14,102 bases of DNA from Chloroflexi bacterium UBA4733 (lineage in GTDB: Bacteria > Chloroflexota > UBA4733). Below, piece by piece: positions 1 to 6,657 of this stretch (the stretch's first letter is position 1; each line of letters starts with the position of its first letter). Location: the NCBI GenBank assembly GCA_002404055.1, contig DHIZ01000428.1, forward strand, positions 9,857 to 23,958. Direction: 5' to 3'. The position numbers and the translations under genes are program-made. A model generated the notes under the pieces. The model saw only the letters and a program-made list of their open reading frames with translations. It searched no databases and was not told where the DNA came from.

Positions 1-1637
1 CGGGCGGCACGGGCAAGACGCGCCTGGCGCTGCAGGCGGCGGCGGAACTGCTGGACCGCTACCCGGATGGCGTGTGGTTCCTCGACCTCGCGCCGCTCTC
101 CGATCCTGCCTCGTTGCCGCGCACCGCGCTGGCCGTCCTGCGGGTGGCCGAGACGCCGGGACAGCCGCTGCTGACCACCCTCCTCGACTGCCTGCTGGAA
201 CGCAGCACCTTGCTCGTCATGGACAACTGTGAGCACCTGATCGAGGCCTGCGCCGAACTGGCCGACCAGATCGTGCGCCATTGCCCCAGCGTCCACGTCC
301 TGGCGACCAGCCGCGAACTGCTCGGTGTCCCCGGGGAGGCGGCCTGGCGTGTGCCCTCGCTCGCGCTGTCGAGGAGCAACGAGACGTCATTGGACGCCTT
401 GTTGCAGGACGAGGCGGTGCAACTCTTCGTGGACCGGGCGCGGCTGGCTCGGGCCGACTTCGTCGTCAGCGCTGCGAGCGCGCCAGCGCTGCTGCAGGTC
501 TGTCAGCGCCTGGACGGCATCCCGCTGGCGATCGAACTGGCGGCGGCGCGGGTGCGGGTGTTGCCGGTCGAGCAGGTCGCGGCGCGCCTGCACGACCGCT
601 TCCGGCTGCTCACCGGGGGCGGGCGGACGGCGCTGCGCCGGCAGCAGACCTTGCAGGCGCTGGTCGACTGGAGCCATGACCTCCTGCCGGAGGCGGAACG
701 CCGGCTCTTTCGGCGGCTGGCGGTCTTCGCCGGCGACTGGTCGCTGGCGGCGGCGGCGGAGGTCTGCGCGGGCGACGGCGTCGATTCCGAGGAGGTGCTC
801 GACCTGTTGACGAGCCTGGTCGACAAGTCGCTGGTCGTCGCCGAGCTGCAGGGGAGGCAGGCGCGTTACCGCTTCCTGGAGACGATCCGCCAGTACGCGG
901 GGGAGAAGCTGCTGGCGGCGGGCGAGGCGGCGGCGTTGCGCGACCGGCACCGCGACTGGTTTGGGTCGCTGGCGGCCACGGTAGGGGCAGAGTTTTTCGG
1001 TTCGTGGTCGGGCAGGCCATGGGAGCGGCTGTACGCCGAGCGCGACAACTTCCGCGTGGCGCTCGGCTGGTGCCGGGATTTCTCGGTCGAGCTGGGACTG
1101 GCGATAGCGGCGGACCTGGCCTGGTTCTGGGCCCTCGCCTACGTCGGTGAGGGCGTTGCCTGGCTGGAGGAGTTCCTGGCGGCGCCGCCGGCTCGGACGC
1201 CGACGCGCGTACATGCCCTCCTCGGGCTGGAGCACATGCTCCGCGTCATGGTGGCGGATGCAGCGCGCGCCTGGCAGCGTGCGCTGGAAGGGTTGTCGAT
1301 CGCGCGCGAACTCGGCGACGAGCTCCTGATCAGCGAGACACTCTCGCGGGTAGCAATGAACGAAGCGAACGCCGGCGATTACTCCGCAGCGATTGCGCGC
1401 CTCGAAGTGAGCCTGGCGTACGCACGGACGCAACATCACCTGGTCGTCACGATGACCAGGCTGCGTGATCTCGCGGTCGTGTGCGCCAGCGCGGGGGATC
1501 TCCATCGTGCCCGTCTGCTGCTGCAAGAAAGCATCGCCATCGCGCGGACGATCGGCGCCACCGCCGGCGAAGTGGCGGGGTTGGCGCGGCGCGGCGTCAT
1601 CGAACGGGCAGTCGGCGACTTGCCACGCGCGCGCTGA
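1..1637 (+). CDS. STAND-type ATPase/TPR transcriptional regulator, N-terminal portion (5' partial, frameshifted at 3' end)
   Basis: The reading frame is open from base 3 and enters inside a Walker A loop (GGTGKT), so the upstream part of the gene lies outside the window. A Walker B with following asparagine (LLVMDNCEHL, about 210-240), a sensor-like LATSRELLGVPGE and an NB-ARC-like GIPLAIELAAAR come next. A winged-helix region follows (QALVDWSHDLLPEAERRLFRRLAVFAGDW), then helical TPR-like repeats from about 950. This order is that of the ATPases seen in AfsR/LuxR-type signalling regulators, which use ATP-driven switching to control transcription or another output domain. The output domain is not visible and may lie upstream. 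The frame ends at a TGA at 1635-1637 in the middle of a TPR helix. The same repeat family continues in another frame up to 2203, so this is probably a broken gene or carries a sequencing error. Confidence 0.8.
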   Translation, partial: GGTGKTRLALQAAAELLDRYPDGVWFLDLAPLSDPASLPRTALAVLRVAETPGQPLLTTLLDCLLERSTLLVMDNCEHLIEACAELADQIVRHCPSVHVLATSRELLGVPGEAAWRVPSLALSRSNETSLDALLQDEAVQLFVDRARLARADFVVSAASAPALLQVCQRLDGIPLAIELAAARVRVLPVEQVAARLHDRFRLLTGGGRTALRRQQTLQALVDWSHDLLPEAERRLFRRLAVFAGDWSLAAAAEVCAGDGVDSEEVLDLLTSLVDKSLVVAELQGRQARYRFLETIRQYAGEKLLAAGEAAALRDRHRDWFGSLAATVGAEFFGSWSGRPWERLYAERDNFRVALGWCRDFSVELGLAIAADLAWFWALAYVGEGVAWLEEFLAAPPARTPTRVHALLGLEHMLRVMVADAARAWQRALEGLSIARELGDELLISETLSRVAMNEANAGDYSAAIARLEVSLAYARTQHHLVVTMTRLRDLAVVCASAGDLHRARLLLQESIAIARTIGATAGEVAGLARRGVIERAVGDLPRAR

Positions 1638-1673
1638 TCGAGGAGGGCATCCGACTGAATGCGATTGGGCATC

Positions 1674-1701
1674 TGGCGGAGGGAGGGGGATTCGAGCCCC
1701 C
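1674..1701 (-). other. tRNA 3'-end-like segment (serine/selenocysteine-type acceptor and T arm)
   Basis: On the minus strand this segment reads as a five-pair T stem (GGGGG/CCCCC) around a seven-base loop CTCGAAT. The 3' acceptor strand TCCCTCC, a G discriminator and CCA follow. The G discriminator and TCCGCCA ending are usual in bacterial tRNA-Ser and tRNA-Sec. The loop differs from the usual TTCGAAT at its first base. No matching 5' half (GGAGGGA, D arm, anticodon arm) lies in the expected 60-100 nt on the minus strand, so this is not an intact tRNA. It may be a remnant or an attachment-site-like duplicate, or a chance match inside a GC-rich coding region. In the plus-strand frame it encodes GGGFEPP, a peptide often seen when tRNA complements are translated. 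Confidence 0.45.
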
Positions 1702-1710
1702 GGGGGCTCG
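1693..1710. repeat. 18-bp perfect palindrome next to a 9-bp stem-loop
   Basis: CGAGCCCCCGGGGGCTCG is its own reverse complement and overlaps the T-arm-like sequence. Just downstream, GGAGCGGGC at 1722-1730 pairs perfectly with GCCCGCTCC at 1742-1750 across an 11-nt loop. Both lie within the displaced TPR frame. They may be a by-product of GC-rich codons, but their clustering with the tRNA-like segment and the frameshift is notable. Confidence 0.5.
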
Positions 1711-2189
1711 ACACTTGACCCGGAGCGGGCTGGGCGACTTGGCCCGCTCCGAGGGACGGTTCGGCGATGCCCGGACGCTGCTGCTGGAGGGCCTGCGACA
1801 GGCTGTCCGGGACCACGCCCCGGCCGCGATCTTGCACCAGGTCTGCTCCCTCGGCATCCTGGCGGTAGCGACGGGCGACTATACCCGTGGCACACGACTG
1901 ATCGCCGCCCACGCCTCGCCGACCGGCCTGGTCGCCACCGTCCACACGCCTGACCTGCGCATCGAAGGGCAGGTCGGGTTGGCGCGCGCCCGCGAGGCGC
2001 TGGGCGACGCGGCCTATGGCGCGGCCTGGGACGCCGGGCAGGCGATGACGCTGGAGCAGGCGGTTGCTTTTGCATTGGAACAGATCCCAGATGCACGAGC
2101 TGCCTACCGACCAGTAGGTGCCCGCTGGTCTCTGCCTGGCCTTGTACACAGCACATCACAGCATATAGCCTCAATCGTTCGGCGACCGA

Positions 2190-3044
2190 TCAGACCCCAC
2201 TGAAGGCGCTGAAGCCGCCATCAACGGGCACCACTACGCCAGTGACAAAGCGGGCGCCGGGGCCGCACAGCCAGAGCAGGGTGCTCACCAGGTCCGCTGG
2301 GTCGCCGAATCGGCCTGCCGGCGTGTGCTCGATCACCGTCTGGCCACGCGCCGTCAGTGACCCGTCCTCGTTGAGGAGCAGACGGCGATTCTGGTCGCCG
2401 ATGAAGAAGCCGGGGGCGATGGCGTTGACGCGCAGTTGCCCGCCGTAGGTGCGCGCCAGTTCCACCGCCAGCCAGCGGGTGAAGTTGTCGACAGCAGCTT
2501 TGGCGGCGCCGTAGCCCACGACGCGGGTCATCGCCCGTTGCGCCGCCATGGAGGAGACATTCACGATGCAGCCCTGGGCTGGCTGCGATCCCTGTCCGGG
2601 CAGCAGTCCCGCCATGGCCGCCCCAAAGACCTGACTGGGCAGCAGCGTCCCCAGCAAGTTGAGGTCAAAGACCTGCCGAAAGGCCCCTTCGCTGAGGTTG
2701 AAAATGGTGTTATCCCCGACGACGGTCGCCCCCGACATATTGCCGCCGGCGGCGTTGACGAGGATATCCACCCGCCCCCACTGCCCAAGCAACGTCGCCC
2801 GCGCCGACTCCAGTTCGCCCTTCTGGAGCACATCCGCCGGCAATGCCACCGCCTCACCTCCTGCATCCCGAATCTCGGCGGCCACAGCCTCCGCTTGTTC
2901 GCGTCGGCGACCCATAATCGCCACCCGCGCCCCAGCCGCCGCCAGACCGCGCGCCATCGCGCCGCCCAGGACCCCGGTACCGCCCGTGACAACCGCAACA
3001 CGGCCGTTCAGGCCGTAGAGACTCGCCACATACTCCGCCGTCAT
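2190..3044 (-). CDS. uxuB: SDR-family D-mannonate oxidoreductase (fructuronate reductase, UxuB type)
   Basis: The product is a 284-residue cytoplasmic short-chain dehydrogenase expected to interconvert D-fructuronate and D-mannonate with a nicotinamide cofactor, a step of hexuronate catabolism. Visible motifs are the Rossmann TGGTGVLG at residues 20-27, NAAG at 97-100, the catalytic serine at 164-165 and YxxxK at 178-182. The long NNR-like C-terminal part FFIGDQNRRLLLNEDG and the ending VPVDGGFSAFSGV resemble SDR mannonate oxidoreductases rather than generic ketoreductases. I chose the ATG at 3042-3044 because GGAG lies 7 nt upstream and the protein then begins close to the fold. A further in-frame ATG at 3099-3101 adds 19 residues but has a weak ribosome site. 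The gene follows uxaE on the same strand, which supports the assignment. The fructuronate substrate is inferred from similarity and context. Confidence 0.8.
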   Translation of the reverse strand: MTAEYVASLYGLNGRVAVVTGGTGVLGGAMARGLAAAGARVAIMGRRREQAEAVAAEIRDAGGEAVALPADVLQKGELESARATLLGQWGRVDILVNAAGGNMSGATVVGDNTIFNLSEGAFRQVFDLNLLGTLLPSQVFGAAMAGLLPGQGSQPAQGCIVNVSSMAAQRAMTRVVGYGAAKAAVDNFTRWLAVELARTYGGQLRVNAIAPGFFIGDQNRRLLLNEDGSLTARGQTVIEHTPAGRFGDPADLVSTLLWLCGPGARFVTGVVVPVDGGFSAFSGV

Positions 3045-3132
3045 CTGTGTACTCCGTTCAACTGTTCCGCTTTGTAATTGCTGCGCCGGGTAGCAGTGCA
3101 TGCGATATATCCGGCACTTGTTTCCGTCGCAC

Positions 3133-3243
3133 GTGCCTGGCGACTAAAGTCGCGGCTACCATTGCGAAGTCAGCCTTCGCGGACTCGGTTAGCCCGCGTA
3201 GGCGGGCTTTGCTAGGTTAGCCGCGACTTTAGTCGCCAGGCGC
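3133..3243. repeat. REP/MITE-like structured inverted-repeat element between uxaE and uxuB
   Basis: Perfect 24-bp inverted arms lie at 3135-3158 and 3218-3241. Each contains the core GGCGACTAAAGTCGCGGC or its complement. Between them are two shorter hairpins: GCGAAG/CTTCGC (3164-3169 with 3175-3180, 5-nt loop) and AGCCCGC/GCGGGCT (3191-3197 with 3202-3208, 4-nt loop). The whole could fold as a cruciform on DNA or a branched stem in the uxaE-uxuB transcript. No open reading frame or transposase lies inside. The layout resembles non-autonomous REP elements mobilised by REP-associated tyrosine transposases. It begins 9 nt beyond the uxaE stop and could also act in mRNA processing or partial termination. 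The second hairpin is followed by only three T residues on the plus strand, so it is not a clear terminator. Confidence 0.8.
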
Positions 3244-3252
3244 CCTCCATCC

Positions 3253-4776
3253 TCAAGCCCGAGCGCCCGCCGCAAACGGCTCCACGTGGCGCACGAAATG
3301 CGCGCGCAAATCCGCCGCATAGGCTGCCGCATGCAACCGCAGTGCGCGCATCAACGGGTCGTAGTAGCGCCGGCTGCCGTCGGCGTTGCGCGCCGTCAAC
3401 ACTGACCCGAAGGTGACGTGCAGAATCTGCCGGGCGTCGTTCTGTTCCAACAGCAACGGCAAGTCCCGATCAGCCAGCGCCGCCGCCTCCGGCGCCCGAT
3501 CCAAACGGGCGGATATGTGATAGCTGGCCCGGTCGCCCTCGAAGCGTAGGCGCGCGAACTGGTAGATAGCGCGTAGGAGGTCCGGCTCTCGGGTCGCGAT
3601 GGTGCGCAATGCTTCCAGGTAGCTGGCACCGGCCGTCTTCAGATGCACCAGGCCGCGCGTCTGGCGCGCGCAGGCCGCGTAGATGCTGAACTTGTCCGAG
3701 CCGGAATGCAGGCTCAACTTGTAGGGGCCGCAGCAGCGGGCAATCGCCGCATGCACGGCGAAATCCGCCTCAAAGGCCGCGACGTCGCCAATGTAGTCGA
3801 CACCTTTCTCAAACTGGCCAATGTAGCGGGGGGCCAGGCTGACCCAACGGACGCCCAGGCGCCGCAATTCGGTGGCGATATACAGGTGCTCAGCATGGGT
3901 CGTCGGCAACTCCGTTTCGTCAACCGAGACTTCCACCTCCCAGTCCCGCCCGGCGCCGGCCTCGGCCAGGTGATGATACAGCCTGACGACATGGGCGATG
4001 GCGCGGCCGTACTTGACGGCGGCACGCAACAGGGTGATCTCGTCAAAGCGGATGACGTACCCTTCGCAGGCAAAAGGCCGCGCCAGGTAGCGCGCTGCCA
4101 GCGCAGCCGGGTAGTCCGCCAGATCCGGCCAGGGCAACTCGGCCAATGCTGCCTGCAACTGCGCCGCCGTCGCGTGCTCCGCCCTATCGTCGACGTACTC
4201 GCCCGGATCGAAGGTGTAGAAGGTGTAGTCGGCGTCCAGGCAGCGATCAATGTCCGCTGTGGTCTTGAGGTGATCGGCGTCGGCGCCGAAGCCTGCCTGC
4301 CAGCCCTCGGCCAGGACGCCCCACATAGCGTCGTCCATCACCTGCTGGGGAGTGCGCTCGGTGCGCTGCATCTCGCGGATCGATTGCTGCGCCGGGATCG
4401 CCGCTAGGTCGCCGCCGACCGCCCGCAGGGCCTGCAAGTGACCGGGGGTGGCCAGACCCAGGCGGTCGCCCAGCCCGACCGACGTCCGCAAACCCAGGGT
4501 GCGTGGTTGCAGCCACGCCAACCGGCTGCGCATGGCAACTGCATTCTCCGCGCTTAGCGGGCAGAGCAGCAGCACGCCGCCGTGATGTTCGCTGGCGCTG
4601 CCGCGCAACCCGGCGAGCTGCGCCGACCCGCGTGGCCCTGCGACAGCCAGTCCGCACTCGCCCTCCGCGTCCGCCACCAGGGCATAACGCACTTTCTCTA
4701 CCTGGGTAAGCGATGACGGGACAACAGTAAAGCCGGCAATATCGAGCGCCAGCGGCTCAAGGCGATCGCCGGTCAT
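3253..4776 (-). CDS. uxaE: Tagaturonate/fructuronate epimerase (UxaE)
   Basis: The product is a 507-residue enzyme of the UxaE family, characterised in Thermotoga, which epimerises D-tagaturonate to D-fructuronate. This joins galacturonate breakdown to the glucuronate branch and removes the need for a separate tagaturonate reductase and altronate dehydratase. Recognisable segments are SVGLGDRLG at 99-107, VDETELPTT at 285-293, HSGSDKFSIY at 357-366 and HLKTAGASYLEAL at 378-390. These histidine- and acid-rich loops fit a metal-dependent TIM-barrel-like sugar enzyme, although I cannot prove the metal ligands. The ATG at 4774-4776 follows GAGGGG at good spacing. It is preceded by the MerR-type gene (82-nt gap) and followed by the SDR gene, so the three may be co-transcribed. 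No mannonate dehydratase, uronate isomerase or transporter is in the window. No signal peptide is visible, so a cytoplasmic location is expected. Confidence 0.85.
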   Translation of the reverse strand: MTGDRLEPLALDIAGFTVVPSSLTQVEKVRYALVADAEGECGLAVAGPRGSAQLAGLRGSASEHHGGVLLLCPLSAENAVAMRSRLAWLQPRTLGLRTSVGLGDRLGLATPGHLQALRAVGGDLAAIPAQQSIREMQRTERTPQQVMDDAMWGVLAEGWQAGFGADADHLKTTADIDRCLDADYTFYTFDPGEYVDDRAEHATAAQLQAALAELPWPDLADYPAALAARYLARPFACEGYVIRFDEITLLRAAVKYGRAIAHVVRLYHHLAEAGAGRDWEVEVSVDETELPTTHAEHLYIATELRRLGVRWVSLAPRYIGQFEKGVDYIGDVAAFEADFAVHAAIARCCGPYKLSLHSGSDKFSIYAACARQTRGLVHLKTAGASYLEALRTIATREPDLLRAIYQFARLRFEGDRASYHISARLDRAPEAAALADRDLPLLLEQNDARQILHVTFGSVLTARNADGSRRYYDPLMRALRLHAAAYAADLRAHFVRHVEPFAAGARA

Positions 4777-4858
4777 TTCCCCTCTTTCGTTGCCATAGCT
4801 ATTCGGGGCCGGATCGCCGGCTCGGTGGCCACACCATCCGCCGAACGTCGTTGCGTCG

Positions 4859-5317
4859 TCACCCCTTGAAAGGCCAGCGGCGGCGTTGGCTGGGGTCGCT
4901 GCTATTCACGACATCACGCAACTCATGCACCTGTTGCTCCAGCGTCGCAATGCGCGCCAGGTGGGGTGCTATGACATCGTCGACGATCGTGCGGACGAAG
5001 CGAATGGCGTGCTCCCGTTCCTCATCGTCGGCAGGACCGTCGACCGCGGCCGACTCTGAGGGCGGCTGCACCGTTTGCTCCGGGGCTTGCAGTTTGCCCT
5101 GGTCGGTCAACTTACGCCGGGCGGCAGCGTAGCTTATGTCGCCCGCCAGGACGTCGCGGACGGCGCGGAGCAGCAGGACATCCTCGTGCGTGAACACGCG
5201 GACGGTCCCGTCACCGGCCCTGGCGCCCACCGAGAGTCCAGCGGCGAATTCCTGGGTCCACCGGCGGATAGTGGGTACCGGCACGTTGAGAACTTTAGCG
5301 ACGGCTCCGATCTTCAC
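4859..5317 (-). CDS. MerR-family-like helix-turn-helix regulator
   Basis: The product has 152 residues and begins at a GTG (5315-5317). A MerR-type winged helix-turn-helix fills residues 1-75: IGAVAKVLNVPVPTIRRWTQ, then a wing around GDGTVRVFTHEDVLLLRAV. A low-complexity acidic linker (PPSESAAVDGPADDEE) spans about 85-100, and a short coiled-coil helix (IATLEQQVHELRDVV) about 123-137. MerR-like proteins bind DNA as dimers through such a helix. No cysteine cluster or ligand-binding domain is seen, so the signal is unknown. The frame stays open to 5740, but the upstream part is Arg/Pro-rich and antisense to the methyltransferase, so I reject it. The gene lies directly upstream of uxaE on the same strand and is divergent from the methyltransferase. 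It is therefore a candidate regulator of the uronate genes; this is inference only. Confidence 0.75.
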   Translation of the reverse strand: MKIGAVAKVLNVPVPTIRRWTQEFAAGLSVGARAGDGTVRVFTHEDVLLLRAVRDVLAGDISYAAARRKLTDQGKLQAPEQTVQPPSESAAVDGPADDEEREHAIRFVRTIVDDVIAPHLARIATLEQQVHELRDVVNSSDPSQRRRWPFKG

Positions 5318-5323
5318 GCGCGT

Positions 5324-5329
5324 AGTATA
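5324..5329 (-). promoter_or_regulatory. Candidate -10 box for the MerR-like gene (possible leaderless transcript)
   Basis: On the minus strand TATACT ends 6 nt before the GTG start, with no ribosome binding site between. Transcription would then start at or next to the start codon. The -35 region at a 16-18 nt spacing is poor (CCCTAC, TCCCTA or GTCCCT), so this is a weak call. The same hexamer serves as the -10 of the better-supported ftsA promoter. Confidence 0.4.
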
Positions 5330-5394
5330 GCCAGCAGTGCGACGGGTAGGGACCGCCCTGGTACGTTGCGTGGGGGAGAAGGGAGCCAATACGG

Positions 5395-6222
5395 GTGAGA
5401 GACGAAGACGGAGTAGCACGGGATGGGAGCGGAGAGGCGCTCGACGATCCGCATCAGGCAGCCTTTGTCGCCCAGGTCTACGACGGTGAGCACGCCGGTG
5501 ATATAGCCGATGTCGCCTGGGTAGTGCGCCTGGCGGGAGTGGCCGGCGGCCCGGTGGCCGACCTCGGTTGCGGTACCGGACGGCTGACCCTGCCCCTCGC
5601 GGCGGCAGGCTTCGACGTCGTGGCGGTCGACCGCTCCCCGGCGATGCTGGCGCGCCTGCGGGCGAAGCTCGCCCGCCAGTCGGCAGTGGTGCGGCAGCGG
5701 GTCCACATCGAGCAGGCGGAAGTGGTCGCCTGGAACGCACATCCGCGCGACCTTGCGCTGGCGCTGGTCGGGTACAACACCTTCGCGGCCCTGCTGACAG
5801 CGGACGACCAACAACGCTGTCTGACGGCCATCAAGGCGGCGCTGCGCGCGGGAGGGACACTGGCCATCGCCACTGCAGCCGTCGGCGCGCGCGTCGTTGC
5901 CTTGCCGGAAGGCTTTAGCCGGGAGGTCTACCGGCGTTCTGCCCCGGAACTGGGCAAGGGCGTCGAGCTGGTACGCCGGGACATCCACCGTTGGACCGAT
6001 GAAACCCGCCAGGTCCGCCAGTTGGCGCTGGTCTACGACGTGCTGCAGCCGGACGGCGGCCGACAGCGCTACCAGTACGAGTACGCTGCCCGCTATACCT
6101 CCCGTTGGGAACTGGAGCACCTGTTGGCGCGCTGCGGCTTTGACGACGTGCGGGTCTGGGGCGGCTACCAAGAGGAGGCGTTTGCCGTGGAAGGGGGGCT
6201 GCTGGTGGTGACAGCGGCCTGA
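5395..6222 (+). CDS. Class I SAM-dependent methyltransferase
   Basis: The product is a 275-residue soluble protein with a Rossmann methyltransferase core. The AdoMet-binding motif I is VADLGCGTGRL at residues 54-64. The ribose-binding acid is D79 in VVAVDRS, and ALVGYNTFAAL at about 122-132 follows strand 4. A C-terminal beta-rich section with REVYRRSAPEL and YQYEYAARYTSRWELEHLLARCGF is typical of small-molecule methyltransferases of the Methyltransf_25/11 type. The substrate cannot be told from sequence. Translation starts at GTG 5395, preceded by GGAG 9 nt upstream. It stands alone on the plus strand, divergent from the MerR-like gene (77-nt gap). Its last 58 nt overlap the 3' end of the convergent maoC-type gene. 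Antisense effects between the two transcripts are possible because no terminator separates them. Confidence 0.85.
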   Translation: MRDEDGVARDGSGEALDDPHQAAFVAQVYDGEHAGDIADVAWVVRLAGVAGGPVADLGCGTGRLTLPLAAAGFDVVAVDRSPAMLARLRAKLARQSAVVRQRVHIEQAEVVAWNAHPRDLALALVGYNTFAALLTADDQQRCLTAIKAALRAGGTLAIATAAVGARVVALPEGFSREVYRRSAPELGKGVELVRRDIHRWTDETRQVRQLALVYDVLQPDGGRQRYQYEYAARYTSRWELEHLLARCGFDDVRVWGGYQEEAFAVEGGLLVVTAA

Positions 6223-6614
6223 CCGTCGATCACCACGTCCCCACGCTGATTGGCGACGAACAGATCGAGCGTGGCGGTCGAACCCACGGGGGATGCGGCG
6301 ACCGCACGGACAGTGGCGCGCAACTCCAGCAGGTCGCCGGGCCGGGCCGGGGCGCGGAAGCGGATGCGGAGACTGCCATGGGCCGGCCAATCCTGACCGT
6401 AGGCAGCAGTAAGGAGGGCAGAGAGCCAGGCCAGGACGAGCATGCCGTGGGCGACGGCGCCACCGAGCGGGGTGGTCGCGGCGAAGGCGGGGTCGGTGTG
6501 CAGCGGGTTGTGGTCGCCGCTGGCGACGGCATAGGCATTGATCGCTTCCTGCGTCACCAGGCGCGAGGCCACGACACTGTCACCGGCCAGCTTCGGGGTT
6601 CCGCTGTTTGTCAT
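6165..6614 (-). CDS. MaoC-like hotdog dehydratase ((R)-specific enoyl-CoA/ACP hydratase type)
   Basis: The product is a 149-residue single hotdog domain with the hydratase-2 signature ASGDHNPLH at residues 31-39, whose D34 and H39 are the expected catalytic pair. GGAVAHGML follows at 51-59 and a beta-sheet core (SLRIRFRAPARPGDLLELRA) comes after. Family members reversibly hydrate trans-2-enoyl-CoA or enoyl-ACP to (R)-3-hydroxyacyl thioesters in fatty acid or polyester metabolism. I chose the ATG at 6612-6614 because GAAGGA precedes it. A longer in-frame version from 6671 would overlap the upstream gene and begins with an unlikely Cys/Arg-rich tail. It follows the non-catalytic hotdog gene by 43 nt. 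The two may form a heterodimer as in mycobacterial HadAB, which is inference. The C-terminal tail overlaps the convergent methyltransferase gene. Confidence 0.85.
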   Translation of the reverse strand: MTNSGTPKLAGDSVVASRLVTQEAINAYAVASGDHNPLHTDPAFAATTPLGGAVAHGMLVLAWLSALLTAAYGQDWPAHGSLRIRFRAPARPGDLLELRATVRAVAASPVGSTATLDLFVANQRGDVVIDGQAAVTTSSPPSTANASSW

Positions 6615-6657
6615 CGTGCCATCCTTCCCGGTTCGGCGGCGGCAGCCATCAGCGTCC

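Larger units (their letters stand above)
1634..2203 (+). pseudogene. C-terminal TPR portion of the same STAND ATPase, displaced into another frame
   Basis: The protein sense of the upstream gene resumes here: LPRAR in the first frame is followed by ALIEEG in this one. More TPR-like sequence follows (LGDLARSEGRFGDARTLLLEGL), then the ending typical of these regulators (AAWDAGQAMTLEQAVAFALEQ). The junction lies in the alternating CG run at 1626-1634. One missing or two extra bases there would explain the shift. I see no convincing start codon or ribosome binding site for independent translation. The spacing between the two TPR units around the break is about 46-48 residues, whereas such proteins usually have about 40. 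The excess coincides with the tRNA-end-like segment at 1674-1701. The stop overlaps the 3' end of the convergent SDR gene by 14 nt. No LuxR-type helix-turn-helix is encoded at this end. Confidence 0.6.

Noticed and set aside
1674..1760. An intact minus-strand tRNA-Ser gene
   Set aside because: Only the T arm and 3' acceptor strand are present. No GGAGGGA 5' strand, D arm or five-pair anticodon stem with a seven-base loop follows at the needed distance.
387..2174. Long minus-strand open frame (595 codons) opposite the STAND ATPase
   Set aside because: Arg/Pro/Gln-rich translation with no recognisable fold. It is the antisense shadow of a GC-rich coding region whose plus-strand frame has clear motifs.
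3191..3212. Rho-independent terminator (AGCCCGC hairpin followed by TTT)
   Set aside because: It points on the plus strand, has only three T residues, lies inside the larger symmetric element, and no plus-strand gene ends there.
3643..4407. 254-codon plus-strand open frame opposite uxaE
   Set aside because: Shadow frame of low-complexity composition with no known motifs, whereas the opposite strand encodes a complete UxaE.
5318..5740. N-terminal extension of the MerR-like protein to 293 residues
   Set aside because: The extra sequence is Arg/Pro-rich and lies opposite the methyltransferase start region. The helix-turn-helix begins exactly at the GTG at 5317.
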